A stretch of DNA of 64,000 nt from an uncultured Acidobacteriota bacterium (lineage in GTDB: Bacteria; Acidobacteriota; Terriglobia; Bryobacterales; Bryobacteraceae). The stretch covers positions 248,001 through 312,000 of the forward strand of contig CADEFM010000003.1 in the NCBI GenBank assembly GCA_902826605.1, written 5' to 3'. The notes beneath the pieces were generated by a model. That model had not been told where the DNA came from and searched no databases. It saw only the letters and a list, made by a program, of their open reading frames with translations. The position numbers and the translations under genes are program-made. Each line of letters begins with the position of its first letter. Position 1 is the first letter of the stretch. Below, in pieces: positions 26,203-34,558 of the stretch.

Positions 26203-26718
26203 ATGACTTTTCAGATCGGTGAAAAAATCATCTACCCTAACCATGGGGTAGCGACGATCGAGAACATCAGCAGCCGCCCTTTCGGCGGAAATGTTGAGCG
26301 CTTCTATCTGTTGCGGTTGGTGTATGCAAGTCTGACCGTGATGGTTCCATTCTCACACGCCGACGACCTGCGTCTGCGGCGCGTGACACGCAATGGCGAG
26401 TTGGCCAAGGTGCTCGAATACCTGTCTGAACCCAAGCGCCGCCGCAATTCCCAGCAAGACTGGAAAGACCGCTTCCGCGACAACACCGAGAAGATGAAGA
26501 GCGGAAGCCTGCTGGAGATCGCCGAAGTGCTGAAGAGCCTGTTGGTGCTGCAATTGCATCAACCGTTGTCTTTCCGTGAAAAGAAGATGCTGGACCGTGC
26601 GCGGCACATGCTGATTGCGGAACTTTCCACGTCGCGCGGATGGGCGGAAAATGACACGGTACGGATCCTGGACCAGGCGCTCAGCAAGGCGCAATTGCGG
26701 TTGCCGGAGCCGATGTAG
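26203..26718 (+). CDS. carD: CarD/CdnL family RNA-polymerase-binding regulator
   Basis: A 171-residue CdnL-type regulator. The N-terminal RNAP-interacting Tudor-like domain (residues 1-60) shows I-G-E-K-I-I-Y-P-N-H-G-V-A-x-I, the standard opening of CarD/CdnL/TRCF-RID proteins. The helical C-terminal domain (70-165) holds the basic K-R-R-R-N-S-x-x-D-W-K-x-R stretch and a W-A-E-N helix. Members bind the RNA polymerase beta subunit and stabilise open complexes at rRNA and housekeeping promoters. A consensus promoter stands upstream. It is divergent from ileS and convergent with a small unknown gene. Confidence 0.9.
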   Translation: MTFQIGEKIIYPNHGVATIENISSRPFGGNVERFYLLRLVYASLTVMVPFSHADDLRLRRVTRNGELAKVLEYLSEPKRRRNSQQDWKDRFRDNTEKMKSGSLLEIAEVLKSLLVLQLHQPLSFREKKMLDRARHMLIAELSTSRGWAENDTVRILDQALSKAQLRLPEPM

Positions 26719-26720
26719 AA

Positions 26721-26738
26721 TCGCGGTCTCCGCCGCGA
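26721..26738. terminator. Short GC hairpin between the convergent carD and small unknown gene
   Basis: TCGCGG (26721-26726) and CCGCGA (26733-26738) pair around a six-base loop in the 29-base gap between two convergent stop codons. No run of T follows on either strand, so it is at best a weak, possibly bidirectional terminator. Confidence 0.3.
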
Positions 26739-26747
26739 AATCCTTAC

Positions 26748-27041
26748 CTAGTGCACGCGTTCTTTCACTTTTTCGCGCGTAACCAACTCATCGAAGATCG
26801 CAAGGACTTGCTGACGATATTGGTAAACCGTCTTGAGCTTTTCTTGAACGGAGAGTTCGTTACGATGCCGCTTAAGAAGCTTGTCCACCAATTTGCGGGG
26901 CAGTTCGATATCGCGGCGCAGCGTTTCGGCCGAGTGGCCGCGCAGGAAGAGACCATAGAACAACGCGGCTTCGCGCTGCGGTGCGAGGGGATCGAAATCC
27001 TCGATCATCCGCGGACGTTCGGCAATTTGTGGAGACGCCAT
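26748..27041 (-). CDS. Small unknown protein with sigma-region-4/HTH-like pattern
   Basis: A 97-residue cytoplasmic protein. From about residue 19, L-A-P-Q-R-E-A-A-L-F-Y-G-L-F-L-R-G-H-S followed by L-R-R-D-I and R-K-L-V-D-K-L-L resembles a helix-turn-helix of the sigma-factor region 4 kind. The C-terminal half is a charged helix. I do not recognise a named family. The same frame is open upstream to 27596, but that part overlaps the start of the plus-strand Mo-hydroxylase gene. The ATG at 27041 is the last start before the conserved-looking core and has a GGTGA before it. Its position next to carD suggests a regulatory protein, but this is weak evidence. Confidence 0.55.
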   Translation of the reverse strand: MASPQIAERPRMIEDFDPLAPQREAALFYGLFLRGHSAETLRRDIELPRKLVDKLLKRHRNELSVQEKLKTVYQYRQQVLAIFDELVTREKVKERVH

Positions 27042-27200
27042 CAGTTCACCAGGAAACGGCCTCACCAAAAACAGAAGTATAAACGGGTGCGCGCGGATCT
27101 GCAATAGGGCATTTGACCGGAAATTCGTGCATCCAGACCGCCGATCATGGTACAAGATTTCGGGCGGTTCACGGCCCGGGGGACGGCCTTCATACCAGAG

Positions 27201-27206
27201 TATAAT
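27201..27206 (+). promoter_or_regulatory. TATAAT -10 hexamer upstream of the molybdenum hydroxylase gene
   Basis: A perfect TATAAT lies 28 bases before the ATG at 27235. No convincing -35 is present at 16-18 bases, so the promoter may need an activator. Confidence 0.3.
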
Positions 27207-27234
27207 TGGGTGGTTTAGGACTGGAGGCTCGTTG

Positions 27235-30033
27235 ATGAGTTCCAAAAAAGATCGCCGCCCGACGAAGCGCCCTATTTCACGCCGCACATTTCTGGAGGGC
27301 ACCGGAGCGGTACTTGTAGCCGCGCCTGTTCTGCAGGGACAGAGCCCGGCCGGCTCACCGGGTGTTTCCGCTGATGTTTCGCACCGGACCATCCGCCTCA
27401 CCGTGAATGGTCTTGCGCGAAGCATCGAAGTGGAAGATCGCTGGACGCTGGTGGAAGCGCTGCGCGACCACATGCGATTGACGGGGACCAAGATCGGTTG
27501 CGATCGCGGCGAATGCGGAGCTTGCACGGTGTTGGTGGATGGCAAGCCGATGTATTCGTGCAGCCAGCTCGCGGTGTGGATGGACGGGCGCTCCATTCAA
27601 ACCGTGGAAGGGTTGGAGAAAAGCGGCAAGCTCGATTCGCTGCAGCAGGCGTTCATCGAGCACGACGCGCCCCAGTGTGGTTTCTGCACATCCGGTCAAT
27701 TGATGAGCGCCAAGGCGGCGCTAACGAAGAACCCTCGTGCCTCGCGAGATCAGTTGCGCGCGGCGATGACGGGCAACCTGTGCAGATGCTCGAACTATCA
27801 TCGTTACATTGAAGCTGCATCGGCTGCCGCCGGCACTCCCACTGTGACGCCAGGCGCTGCATTCTATGACGGCAATGGGACGCCCGTCGCGAAGCTGAAG
27901 ACGGTTGGCCGCACCACCACCCGCATCGACGCGAAGCAAAGAGTGACTGGCAAAGCCACCTATAGCGGCGATATTCAGCTTCCGGGGATGCTGTACGCGC
28001 GCGCTCTGCGCAGCCCGCATCCGCACGCGCGCATCAAGAGCATCGACACATCGAAGGCGATCGCGCTTCCCGGAGTCAAAGCCGTAATCACGCATGAGAA
28101 CGGCAAGGCGGTGTGGGGCGCTGGGTCGATTGCAGGCGGGAGGCAGTATAACGAAGAAGTCAAGAAAATCACCACGCAGAAGCGCTATGCCTTCAATAAC
28201 CCCGTCCGCTGCGTGGGCGAGCCGGTGGCGGCCGTGGCGGCCGTGAACCGCCACGTGGCCGAAGAAGCGCTGGCGTTGATCAAAGTGGATTACGAAGTGC
28301 TTCCCTTTGTCATGGATCCGGAAGAAGCCCTGAAGCCGGGCGCGGTGAAAATTTGGCCGGAGGGAAATTTATCGCCTGACGTTCGCAATGAGTTGAAGCC
28401 GATCACCGAAAAGCGCGGCAATGTGGAAGAAGGCTTTCGTGCGTCGGAACGGATTTTCGAAGACCGCTACACCACCGCTTTCGAACACAACGCGCAGATG
28501 GAGCCTCGCGTGTCGCTGGCGCATTGGGAAGGCGACAAGCTGACGGTGTACACGCCGACCGGCGGCATCGCGAATTGCCGGAACGACATGGCGCGCGATC
28601 TGGGCATACCCATGGCGAACGTTCGTGTGGTGTGCCAATACATGGGCGGTAACTTCGGCAATAAGAACCAGAATCAGGACGCCGATCTGATCGCCGCGAT
28701 GCTCGCCAAACAAGCCGGCGCGCCTGTGAAGCTGGAGCTTTCGCGCAAGGAAGACTTCCTGGGCATGCATGGACGCTGGCCCACCACGCAGTATTACAAA
28801 GTGGGGGTGAGCGGCTCGGGCGAGCTGCGCGCACTTCAATTGCGTGGCTATAGCGGCATGGGTCCGTACCGGAAGAATTCGGGGGCGATCGGCGGCGTGG
28901 AACTGTATCACTGCGAACACGTGGAAGCGCGGGTGCATCCGGTCTACACCAACAAAACCACGTCCGGCAATTTCCGGGGACCCGAGTTTCCGCAAGGATT
29001 CTACGGGATACAGTCCATGATGGACGACGTCGCCTACAAACTGAAGACGGACCCCGTGGAGTTCGTCCGTAAGAACATGGTGCGTGATGGCGGCGAGGCG
29101 TCCTACACGAACTACACGCTCGAGGAATGTATCCGCCGCGGCACGGAAGTCTTCGAATGGACGAAGCGCTGGCGGAAGGATCCAGGTTCGGATGCGGGTC
29201 CAATAAAGCGCGGAGCGGGCGTGGCGTTCGTGGCTTTTCGTGCGGCGGTGGGCCGCAGCAGTGCGATTTGCAAAGTGGATGCGAAGGGCCACTACGCCGT
29301 TCACGTCGGCGTGACGGACGTGGGCACGGGCGCGAAGACGACTATGGGCCTGATCGCGGCCGAGGCGCTGGGAGTGCCGCTTTCTCAGGTGGATGTAGTA
29401 TGGGGCGATACGTCTAGTTGTCCTTATTCGGTGGGTGAATCGGGCAGCCGCACCACCATCATGACGGGACATGCGGTTGTTGAGGCCGCACAGGGACTGA
29501 AGAAACAGATCGCGGAGAAAGGCATGCCCAAAGGCAGCGATGTGTGGACGTCATCGGTGGATGCGAATCCAACCATCCCGGGCGGCAAAGTGCGCAATTC
29601 TTTCGGTGCGCATTTTGTGGAAGTGGAAGCCGATACGGAAACGGGGCGTGTGCGGATTTCGAAGTACGTGGCGGTGCATGACAGCGGGCGCATCATGAAT
29701 CCGCTCACGGCCGTGAGCCAGATCCGCGGCGGGGTGATCATGGGCATCGGCATGGCGCTGCACGAAGAATTGCGCTACGACTATCGCAACGGGCAGCCGT
29801 TGACTCCGGGTTACTACGGGCAGCGCGTGGCCACGCACATGGACGTGCCTGAAATCGACGTAATCTTTATCGAAAACGACGACGGCTATGGGCCGTTCGG
29901 CGCGAAGAGCATTGGTGAAGCGAGCAAGCTGCCGGCGGTGGCGGCCGTGGCGAATGCGATCTTCAATGCCACTGGGCGCCGGATGAAAGACCTGCCAATC
30001 CGGAAGTCCAGGGTTTTAGACGCGCTGGCGTAG
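27235..30033 (+). CDS. Tat-exported single-chain molybdenum hydroxylase (2Fe-2S domain fused to Mo-cofactor domain)
   Basis: A 932-residue enzyme of the xanthine dehydrogenase/aldehyde oxidoreductase family in one chain. S-R-R-T-F-L-E near residue 16 is a twin-arginine signal. Residues about 55-195 carry both iron-sulfur clusters: the plant-type site C-D-R-G-E-C-G-A-C-T with a later Cys, then C-G-F-C and C-R-C. Residues about 230-930 are the molybdopterin domain, ending with F-G-A-K-S-I-G-E where Glu is the catalytic base. No FAD domain is encoded in it or next to it. This is the arrangement of Desulfovibrio aldehyde oxidoreductase, but with an export signal, so electrons probably go to a periplasmic cytochrome. 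GGAGG seven bases upstream supports this start. Its stop overlaps the convergent gene by 18 bases. Confidence 0.88.
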   Translation: MSSKKDRRPTKRPISRRTFLEGTGAVLVAAPVLQGQSPAGSPGVSADVSHRTIRLTVNGLARSIEVEDRWTLVEALRDHMRLTGTKIGCDRGECGACTVLVDGKPMYSCSQLAVWMDGRSIQTVEGLEKSGKLDSLQQAFIEHDAPQCGFCTSGQLMSAKAALTKNPRASRDQLRAAMTGNLCRCSNYHRYIEAASAAAGTPTVTPGAAFYDGNGTPVAKLKTVGRTTTRIDAKQRVTGKATYSGDIQLPGMLYARALRSPHPHARIKSIDTSKAIALPGVKAVITHENGKAVWGAGSIAGGRQYNEEVKKITTQKRYAFNNPVRCVGEPVAAVAAVNRHVAEEALALIKVDYEVLPFVMDPEEALKPGAVKIWPEGNLSPDVRNELKPITEKRGNVEEGFRASERIFEDRYTTAFEHNAQMEPRVSLAHWEGDKLTVYTPTGGIANCRNDMARDLGIPMANVRVVCQYMGGNFGNKNQNQDADLIAAMLAKQAGAPVKLELSRKEDFLGMHGRWPTTQYYKVGVSGSGELRALQLRGYSGMGPYRKNSGAIGGVELYHCEHVEARVHPVYTNKTTSGNFRGPEFPQGFYGIQSMMDDVAYKLKTDPVEFVRKNMVRDGGEASYTNYTLEECIRRGTEVFEWTKRWRKDPGSDAGPIKRGAGVAFVAFRAAVGRSSAICKVDAKGHYAVHVGVTDVGTGAKTTMGLIAAEALGVPLSQVDVVWGDTSSCPYSVGESGSRTTIMTGHAVVEAAQGLKKQIAEKGMPKGSDVWTSSVDANPTIPGGKVRNSFGAHFVEVEADTETGRVRISKYVAVHDSGRIMNPLTAVSQIRGGVIMGIGMALHEELRYDYRNGQPLTPGYYGQRVATHMDVPEIDVIFIENDDGYGPFGAKSIGEASKLPAVAAVANAIFNATGRRMKDLPIRKSRVLDALA

Positions 30034-30447
30034 AGCGATCCAGCGCGGCATGGCTGCGAAGACCGCGAGCGAGAGATAGTAAGCCGCGCCGGAAACGGGG
30101 TCGCGATCCACGAGGACCTGCACTGGCGACGAACCGCGCATCAGGACTCCCAGAGAGACTTCCGCGGTCATGAGCATGGCCAGCGCGATCAATCCGATAC
30201 GAACGCATTCCGTCCTCGACGGGCGATAGCGCCGCACAACGAAGCGCGCCGCGAAGTGGATGGCGACGAGCATCAGCGGCATCTCGGCCAGTTCCGCCGT
30301 GCGGACTCCGACGCGCGGCGTCAACCACAAGACGCGAATGGGGCCCAGGACGAAGCCGGTTCCGAAAACCATCGCGAAGTAGAGAACCGCGGGTTTTAGT
30401 GCAGGCGTCAACCCGCGCGCCCGCGGTCGACCAAGCGTTTGCGCCAT
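30016..30447 (-). CDS. Small four-helix membrane protein of unknown function
   Basis: A 143-residue protein with about four hydrophobic segments (residues near 19-41, 54-66, 84-105 and 122-138) separated by short basic loops. A conserved-looking G-P-I-R-V-L motif follows the first segment. I do not recognise the family from memory beyond small uncharacterised membrane proteins of Acidobacteria and Proteobacteria. Its start overlaps the 3' end of the glycosyltransferase gene by 40 bases, so it is translated as part of the same minus-strand unit. Its 3' end overlaps the Mo-hydroxylase stop by 18 bases on the opposite strand. Confidence 0.68.
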   Translation of the reverse strand: MAQTLGRPRARGLTPALKPAVLYFAMVFGTGFVLGPIRVLWLTPRVGVRTAELAEMPLMLVAIHFAARFVVRRYRPSRTECVRIGLIALAMLMTAEVSLGVLMRGSSPVQVLVDRDPVSGAAYYLSLAVFAAMPRWIALRQRV

Positions 30448-31610
30448 GTGATCACGCTAGTCACTCCGTAATTCCACACGGAACTCAGCACTAGCCCCGC
30501 CATACCGGCGAAGAGCCAGGGCAGACCATTGGCCAGCAATTGAGCCGACACACTCAAGTTAATGGCCGCACCGAGTGAACACGCCAGATAAAACGTGAGC
30601 AGCCCGACAATCCACTGGTTGCCGCGCAGCCTCGCGTCGCGATACGTCACCAGATTATTCAGGAGATAGTTGAACGTCATGCTGACCACGGTGGCCGCCA
30701 CCTGCGCATTCATGAAAGTGAGATGCGCCTGGCGATACAACACCGCCAGCGTGCCCAAGTGCAATATTACGCCAACCGCCCCGACCAGCGCGAACAGGAT
30801 GAAGCGCAGCGGGATCAAGTGGCCCAGCATTTTATCCAGCAGCAGATAAAGATATTCCAGGCCGACCGCGAAATCCAGCTTGCTCTCGCCCGCTTCCCGC
30901 GTGCGAAACGTATAAGGAACCTCGGCGATACGTACCGGCCGCTTGGCGGACGCAAGAAGGTCCAGCAGAATCTTGAAGCCAACGCCGGACGTGTCATAAA
31001 TGACGTCGTCGATGAAACGGCGATCCACCAGAAAGAAGCCGCTCATCGGGTCCGTGACATCTGCGGGAAGTATCAGGCGAGCAAGCTTCAATCCCAAATT
31101 ACTCAAACGGACACGGTCTTTCGCAAACCCGCCCATGCTTGCCCCGGTGATATTGCGGGAGGCTACCACGAAGTCCATACTCTCCTTCATTGCCGTGGCC
31201 AGCATTTGAGGAAGGATTGTTTCGTCATGCTGAAGATCGCCGTCCATCACAGCGATGTAAGGGGCTGCCGTGGACATCATTCCCTCCAGGCATGCGGACG
31301 CCAGCCCCCGTCGGCCGACGCGGCGGATGACCCGGACGCGCTGTTGATAGGCCGCGACGCCCCGGACGGCTTCCCACGTCCGGTCGGTCGAATCGTCATC
31401 CACCACGATCACTTCGTAAGAAACGCCCGTCAGGACGGCCGCAAGACGATCCAAAAGCACCGGAATATTGGCACGTTCGTTGAACGTGGGAACCACGATT
31501 GCGAGTTCCAGGCGGGCCGAAACCACCGCCTCGCCAAGGGCGCGCAGAGATGCAAGATGTGTCTCTGGAGCGCGCGCAAAGCGCGTCCCCTGGGTATGAA
31601 CGTCCTGCAT
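30408..31610 (-). CDS. GT2 polyprenyl-phosphate glycosyltransferase with GtrA-type membrane domain
   Basis: A 400-residue fusion. Residues about 35-265 form a family-2 glycosyltransferase with I-V-V-P-T-F-N-E-R-x-N-I, V-V-D-D-D-S-T-D and D-G-D-L-Q-H-D (metal/nucleotide-sugar site). This matches dolichol/undecaprenyl-phosphate mannose or glucose synthases. Residues about 275-395 contain four membrane segments of the GtrA/DPMS family with N-Y-L-L-N-N and V-W-N-Y motifs. The enzyme loads a sugar onto a lipid carrier at the inner membrane and the GtrA part may flip it. It overlaps the small membrane protein by 40 bases. The divergent large membrane protein could be the transferase using the lipid-linked sugar. 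Confidence 0.86.
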   Translation of the reverse strand: MQDVHTQGTRFARAPETHLASLRALGEAVVSARLELAIVVPTFNERANIPVLLDRLAAVLTGVSYEVIVVDDDSTDRTWEAVRGVAAYQQRVRVIRRVGRRGLASACLEGMMSTAAPYIAVMDGDLQHDETILPQMLATAMKESMDFVVASRNITGASMGGFAKDRVRLSNLGLKLARLILPADVTDPMSGFFLVDRRFIDDVIYDTSGVGFKILLDLLASAKRPVRIAEVPYTFRTREAGESKLDFAVGLEYLYLLLDKMLGHLIPLRFILFALVGAVGVILHLGTLAVLYRQAHLTFMNAQVAATVVSMTFNYLLNNLVTYRDARLRGNQWIVGLLTFYLACSLGAAINLSVSAQLLANGLPWLFAGMAGLVLSSVWNYGVTSVITWRKRLVDRGRAG

Positions 31611-31692
31611 GTAGGCCTATAGGTTCTATCGGGTTAGGAGTAAATCAGCTTTATGGGATATCTCCCTGTACAGTGCATGGCTTAGCGAACCG

Positions 31693-33300
31693 ATGGCTAC
31701 TAAGACTATGTCCAGCCTCACCACGCCAGTTGCGCATCCGGTCGCGCGGGAGAATTGGGTGCGGCGGTGGCTGGTTCCATCCGTGCCTGAGTTGCTGTTC
31801 TTCGCCATCGTAGCGTGGCTGATCGGCTACACCGCCACTGCTGACATGACGGGGATGGGCCTCTTGCGGGACTCGCAAACCGGCTACCACATCCGGACGG
31901 GCGAATTCGTGATGACGCATGGAACCGTGCCGATGCGTGATTTCCTTTCCTTCACCAAACCGGGTGAAGCGTTTTATGCATGGGAGTGGCTGGCCGGTGT
32001 GGGATCGGCGCTTCTTTTCCAATGGGGCGGGTTGAGCGCGATCGTCGTCGCGTCAGCTCTGATACTGGCGTTGACCTTGCTGATCATGATGCGCCATATG
32101 GCCGAGCGACGCGCCAACGTCGTCGCCTGCGTGTTTCTGATTCATCTGGCGATTGGCGCTTCATCGATTCACTATCTGGCGCGCCCGCATATCTTCACAT
32201 TGCTTTTCATGGCGTGTGCATTATGGACCATCGACCGGGATCGGGAAAAGACAACTCCGTGGTTGTGGACGCTTGTTCCCTTGACCGCCTTGTGGGCGAA
32301 CCTGCACGGCGGCTTTTTTGGATTGCTGGTTTCGGGCGGCGTACTGACCGCCGGGTGTCTGACAGAATGGCTATTCGCGGGGCAGGGGCGGGAAGCCGCG
32401 CTACGGCGCAGCATCCGGTGGGGAGCTCTGACGGCGGCCTGCTTCGCGGCGTCGCTGGTGAATCCGTACGGAATCAACGAGCACATCCATCTGGTGCAGT
32501 TCATGCGCGAGACCTGGTATTTGGGACTTACCGAAGAATACTATGCCCCCACCTTCACGAATGCCGCTGGAGCGTACTACGGGGTGTTGCTGGCATCGGG
32601 CATCGCGGTTGCGATGCGTCTCTTGTGGCGTCGTCAGATCGCTTTCGGGCTTCTCATTTTGGCATGGAGTTACGCTTCGTCCCGATCCGTGCGGCATGTG
32701 CCGATCTATGCGATCGTCGTGCTTCCGTGGATCGCAGCGGAATCCGCGGAATGGTGGCGGCGATGGACCGCCGGACAATCAGCACGAACGCTGGCTGGCA
32801 CACTCGAGAAGATGGCACGCGATTACCAGCCGTCGCTGATGCGTAGCGGGCTGTTTGTGCCCCTCGCAGCCATCGTCATGCTAGCCAGTTCACGCTCGAT
32901 TGAACTTGTGGCGGACTTTCCAGATCCAGTCTATCCCGTAGCGATGGTGAATCGACATGCGGGCGAGATCCGCGCCGCCCGCGTGTTCTCCCCGGATGGA
33001 TGGGGTCATTACCTGACATATAAGTTTCCAGAACCCTTTCGCATTTATGTTGATGGCCGCACGGATTTTTTCGGTGAATCCTTCTCTCGCGAGTACGTGA
33101 ACACCATGAACGGGATTGCGGGTTGGGACCGAACACTGAATCGCTACGGCGTGAATATGGCACTGATTCCGCCGGACATCAAGCTGGCGGAACGGCTGGC
33201 CAAAGATCCCTCGTGGCAAATGGTGGAGCACACCGATTCTTCGGTGTTGTTCCGGCGCAAAGAGTCAGGCGTCTTTGTGCAACAGGGTCCAAAGAAATAA
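31693..33300 (+). CDS. Large polytopic membrane protein, probable GT-C-like glycosyltransferase or relative
   Basis: A 535-residue protein with nine to eleven hydrophobic helices over residues about 30-410 and a 100-residue soluble C-terminal part (F-P-D-P-V-Y-P ... G-W-G-H-Y-L-T-Y). After the first helix comes D-S-Q-T-G-Y-H-I-R-T-G, an acidic/His loop resembling the first extracytoplasmic loop of GT-C enzymes such as GT39. The final domain contains Y-V-D-G-R-T-D-F-F. The family is common but uncharacterised in Acidobacteria. It is divergent from the GT2-GtrA gene, a plausible provider of lipid-linked sugar. The last 52 bases and its stop lie within a 65-base repeat copied at 35129-35193. Confidence 0.72.
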   Translation: MATKTMSSLTTPVAHPVARENWVRRWLVPSVPELLFFAIVAWLIGYTATADMTGMGLLRDSQTGYHIRTGEFVMTHGTVPMRDFLSFTKPGEAFYAWEWLAGVGSALLFQWGGLSAIVVASALILALTLLIMMRHMAERRANVVACVFLIHLAIGASSIHYLARPHIFTLLFMACALWTIDRDREKTTPWLWTLVPLTALWANLHGGFFGLLVSGGVLTAGCLTEWLFAGQGREAALRRSIRWGALTAACFAASLVNPYGINEHIHLVQFMRETWYLGLTEEYYAPTFTNAAGAYYGVLLASGIAVAMRLLWRRQIAFGLLILAWSYASSRSVRHVPIYAIVVLPWIAAESAEWWRRWTAGQSARTLAGTLEKMARDYQPSLMRSGLFVPLAAIVMLASSRSIELVADFPDPVYPVAMVNRHAGEIRAARVFSPDGWGHYLTYKFPEPFRIYVDGRTDFFGESFSREYVNTMNGIAGWDRTLNRYGVNMALIPPDIKLAERLAKDPSWQMVEHTDSSVLFRRKESGVFVQQGPKK

Positions 33301-33313
33301 CACGACCCCAGCC
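33249..33313 (+). repeat. Direct repeat, left copy, at the 3' end of the large membrane-protein gene
   Basis: 65 bases covering the final codons and TAA of the upstream gene plus 13 bases beyond. Differences from the right copy are at 33262 (G/T), 33277 (G/A) and 33295 (A/G). Confidence 0.85.
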
Positions 33314-33354
33314 TGTGGTCATCGGAGGATTCCATACCCACATTTAGGCCGCAC

Positions 33355-33870
33355 TTAGGACCGGGGCGAAACGACGCGCTTCATCTCGATCCTATGGAGC
33401 CGGTGGGTGTTGAGCCAAGGTTGTTCTCGACTTGGCCAGAACTGACATCCCCAAGTCTTTCTCAGATATCCGCTTGGGCGGATCATCTTCCTGAAAACAC
33501 CGCTCCCACGATTTGATCCATCAGTGACGATGAGACCTCCTTCGTCCGGAAAGTGCCGGAGAATGCGTGGAAGCCACTCCTTTCCGAGAATGTACAGCCC
33601 GCTGCCACCCTCTCCAGGAGAGTCCCTTCTATAAAAGAAGACATGGATAAGAGGCATCGAATCAACATAGTCGTTCAGATTCTTTTGCACAAAAGTTACC
33701 GATGGGAGACCATCGGTCGGCTTCGAGTGACGATATCCGCGGGGACGCTGAATGTCGCAGTAGATGATCTCTTCGACAAGTCCAGCGAGTAGTCGCCGTG
33801 GCTCTTCGATGTCATCAGCACAACACGGATAGAATGCTCTACGCAATGAGCCGTGCGACGGTGTGTCCAT
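33355..33870 (-). CDS. Unknown protein, partner of the HEPN-like gene
   Basis: A 171-residue protein I do not recognise. It contains F-Y-P-C-C-A-D-D-I-E-E-P near the N-terminus, I-I-Y-C-D-I soon after, and G-G-L-I-V-T-D-G-S-N around residue 112. This alternating strand/helix pattern would fit a small Rossmann-like alpha/beta fold. There is no signal peptide or membrane segment. A perfect AGGAGG six bases before the ATG lies inside the end of the HEPN-like gene, and the two reading frames overlap by 32 bases, so the proteins are probably made together. The gene is confined to the repeat-bounded accessory segment. It may be an antitoxin, modifier or second effector; the sequence does not tell. 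Confidence 0.7.
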   Translation of the reverse strand: MDTPSHGSLRRAFYPCCADDIEEPRRLLAGLVEEIIYCDIQRPRGYRHSKPTDGLPSVTFVQKNLNDYVDSMPLIHVFFYRRDSPGEGGSGLYILGKEWLPRILRHFPDEGGLIVTDGSNRGSGVFRKMIRPSGYLRKTWGCQFWPSREQPWLNTHRLHRIEMKRVVSPRS

Positions 33871-34558
33871 CCCCAGCCTCCTGAATTGGTTGTGCCAGAT
33901 AGTTGCTCAACCCGATTACAAGCGCGTGAATCTCTTCACCCGTGAGGTAAATTTTGAAAATTCGTGCGAAAGGTTTGTCGCCTCGACCAAAACAGAACTT
34001 GCCATCTTCATTACTGATGATCCCCACATCTTTTGGCATGTCGCCCTCGCGCACTGCCTTTGCAAGTTCACCCTCGGCGCGTTCCTTAGTAGGAAAACCC
34101 TTTGGACGATTGTTTTTTGTATCTGGAGAATTCACGAAGCAATACCGACGAATCGTGTCGGACCCATCCGGGATGGTTGTGTATCCAGTCGAAGGGAAAG
34201 GAGCGTTTAAGTCCAGAGCTGTCGGATGGCTCAGAGCGTTTCGCAACCTGCGGAGCACGACTTTGCCTGTGAGCTGGCCACCGAACGTGTCCTCAATCAT
34301 CTCTGGTCTGAGTCCCCAGGCGAGTCCCATTTTGATGTCGGCGGACAGGTAGTTGGCTCGCCTTTCATTACTCGACATCGCGTCGAGAAGCTCCTTGCAG
34401 GTTGCCAGAAGGTTTTGGAGGATGCAGACGTCAAGCGTGACCGAAAAGTCCGCTTCAGCGGGCACAGAGAGGGTCCGGTACTGGTTTGCAATCATGCCCA
34501 ATCGACGGGCGATGTCCGCCTGAATCTGTTTTCGTTTTCTATCCCGTTCATATTCCAT
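33839..34558 (-). CDS. HEPN-like domain protein with R-X4-H motif, possible RNase of a two-gene defence/toxin module
   Basis: A 239-residue cytoplasmic protein. Residues about 10-125 are predicted helical and include R106-N-A-L-S-H111, matching the R-X4-6-H catalytic signature of HEPN ribonucleases. The surrounding L-R-R-L-R-N-A-L-S-H-P-T is typical of the HEPN family related to pEK499 p136 (recalled, not searched). Residues 130-235 form a second part with Y-x-x-I-P-D-G-S and an F-A-R-I-F-K-I-Y-L-T-G-E-E-I segment. GAGGGAG stands seven bases before the ATG. It precedes and overlaps the 171-residue partner gene. HEPN proteins commonly cleave RNA in toxin-antitoxin and anti-phage systems. That role is inferred here from motif and context. 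Confidence 0.65.
   Translation of the reverse strand: MEYERDRKRKQIQADIARRLGMIANQYRTLSVPAEADFSVTLDVCILQNLLATCKELLDAMSSNERRANYLSADIKMGLAWGLRPEMIEDTFGGQLTGKVVLRRLRNALSHPTALDLNAPFPSTGYTTIPDGSDTIRRYCFVNSPDTKNNRPKGFPTKERAEGELAKAVREGDMPKDVGIISNEDGKFCFGRGDKPFARIFKIYLTGEEIHALVIGLSNYLAQPIQEAGDGHTVARLIA

Noticed and set aside
26748..27596. Extended 282-codon version of the small gene after carD
   Set aside because: The upstream two thirds overlap the start of the Mo-hydroxylase gene on the other strand and have shadow composition. Only the last 97 codons look coding.
28369..29472. Minus-strand frame of about 367 codons
   Set aside because: It is antisense to the Mo-hydroxylase domain, whose motifs are continuous. 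Composition is typical of a GC-rich shadow frame.
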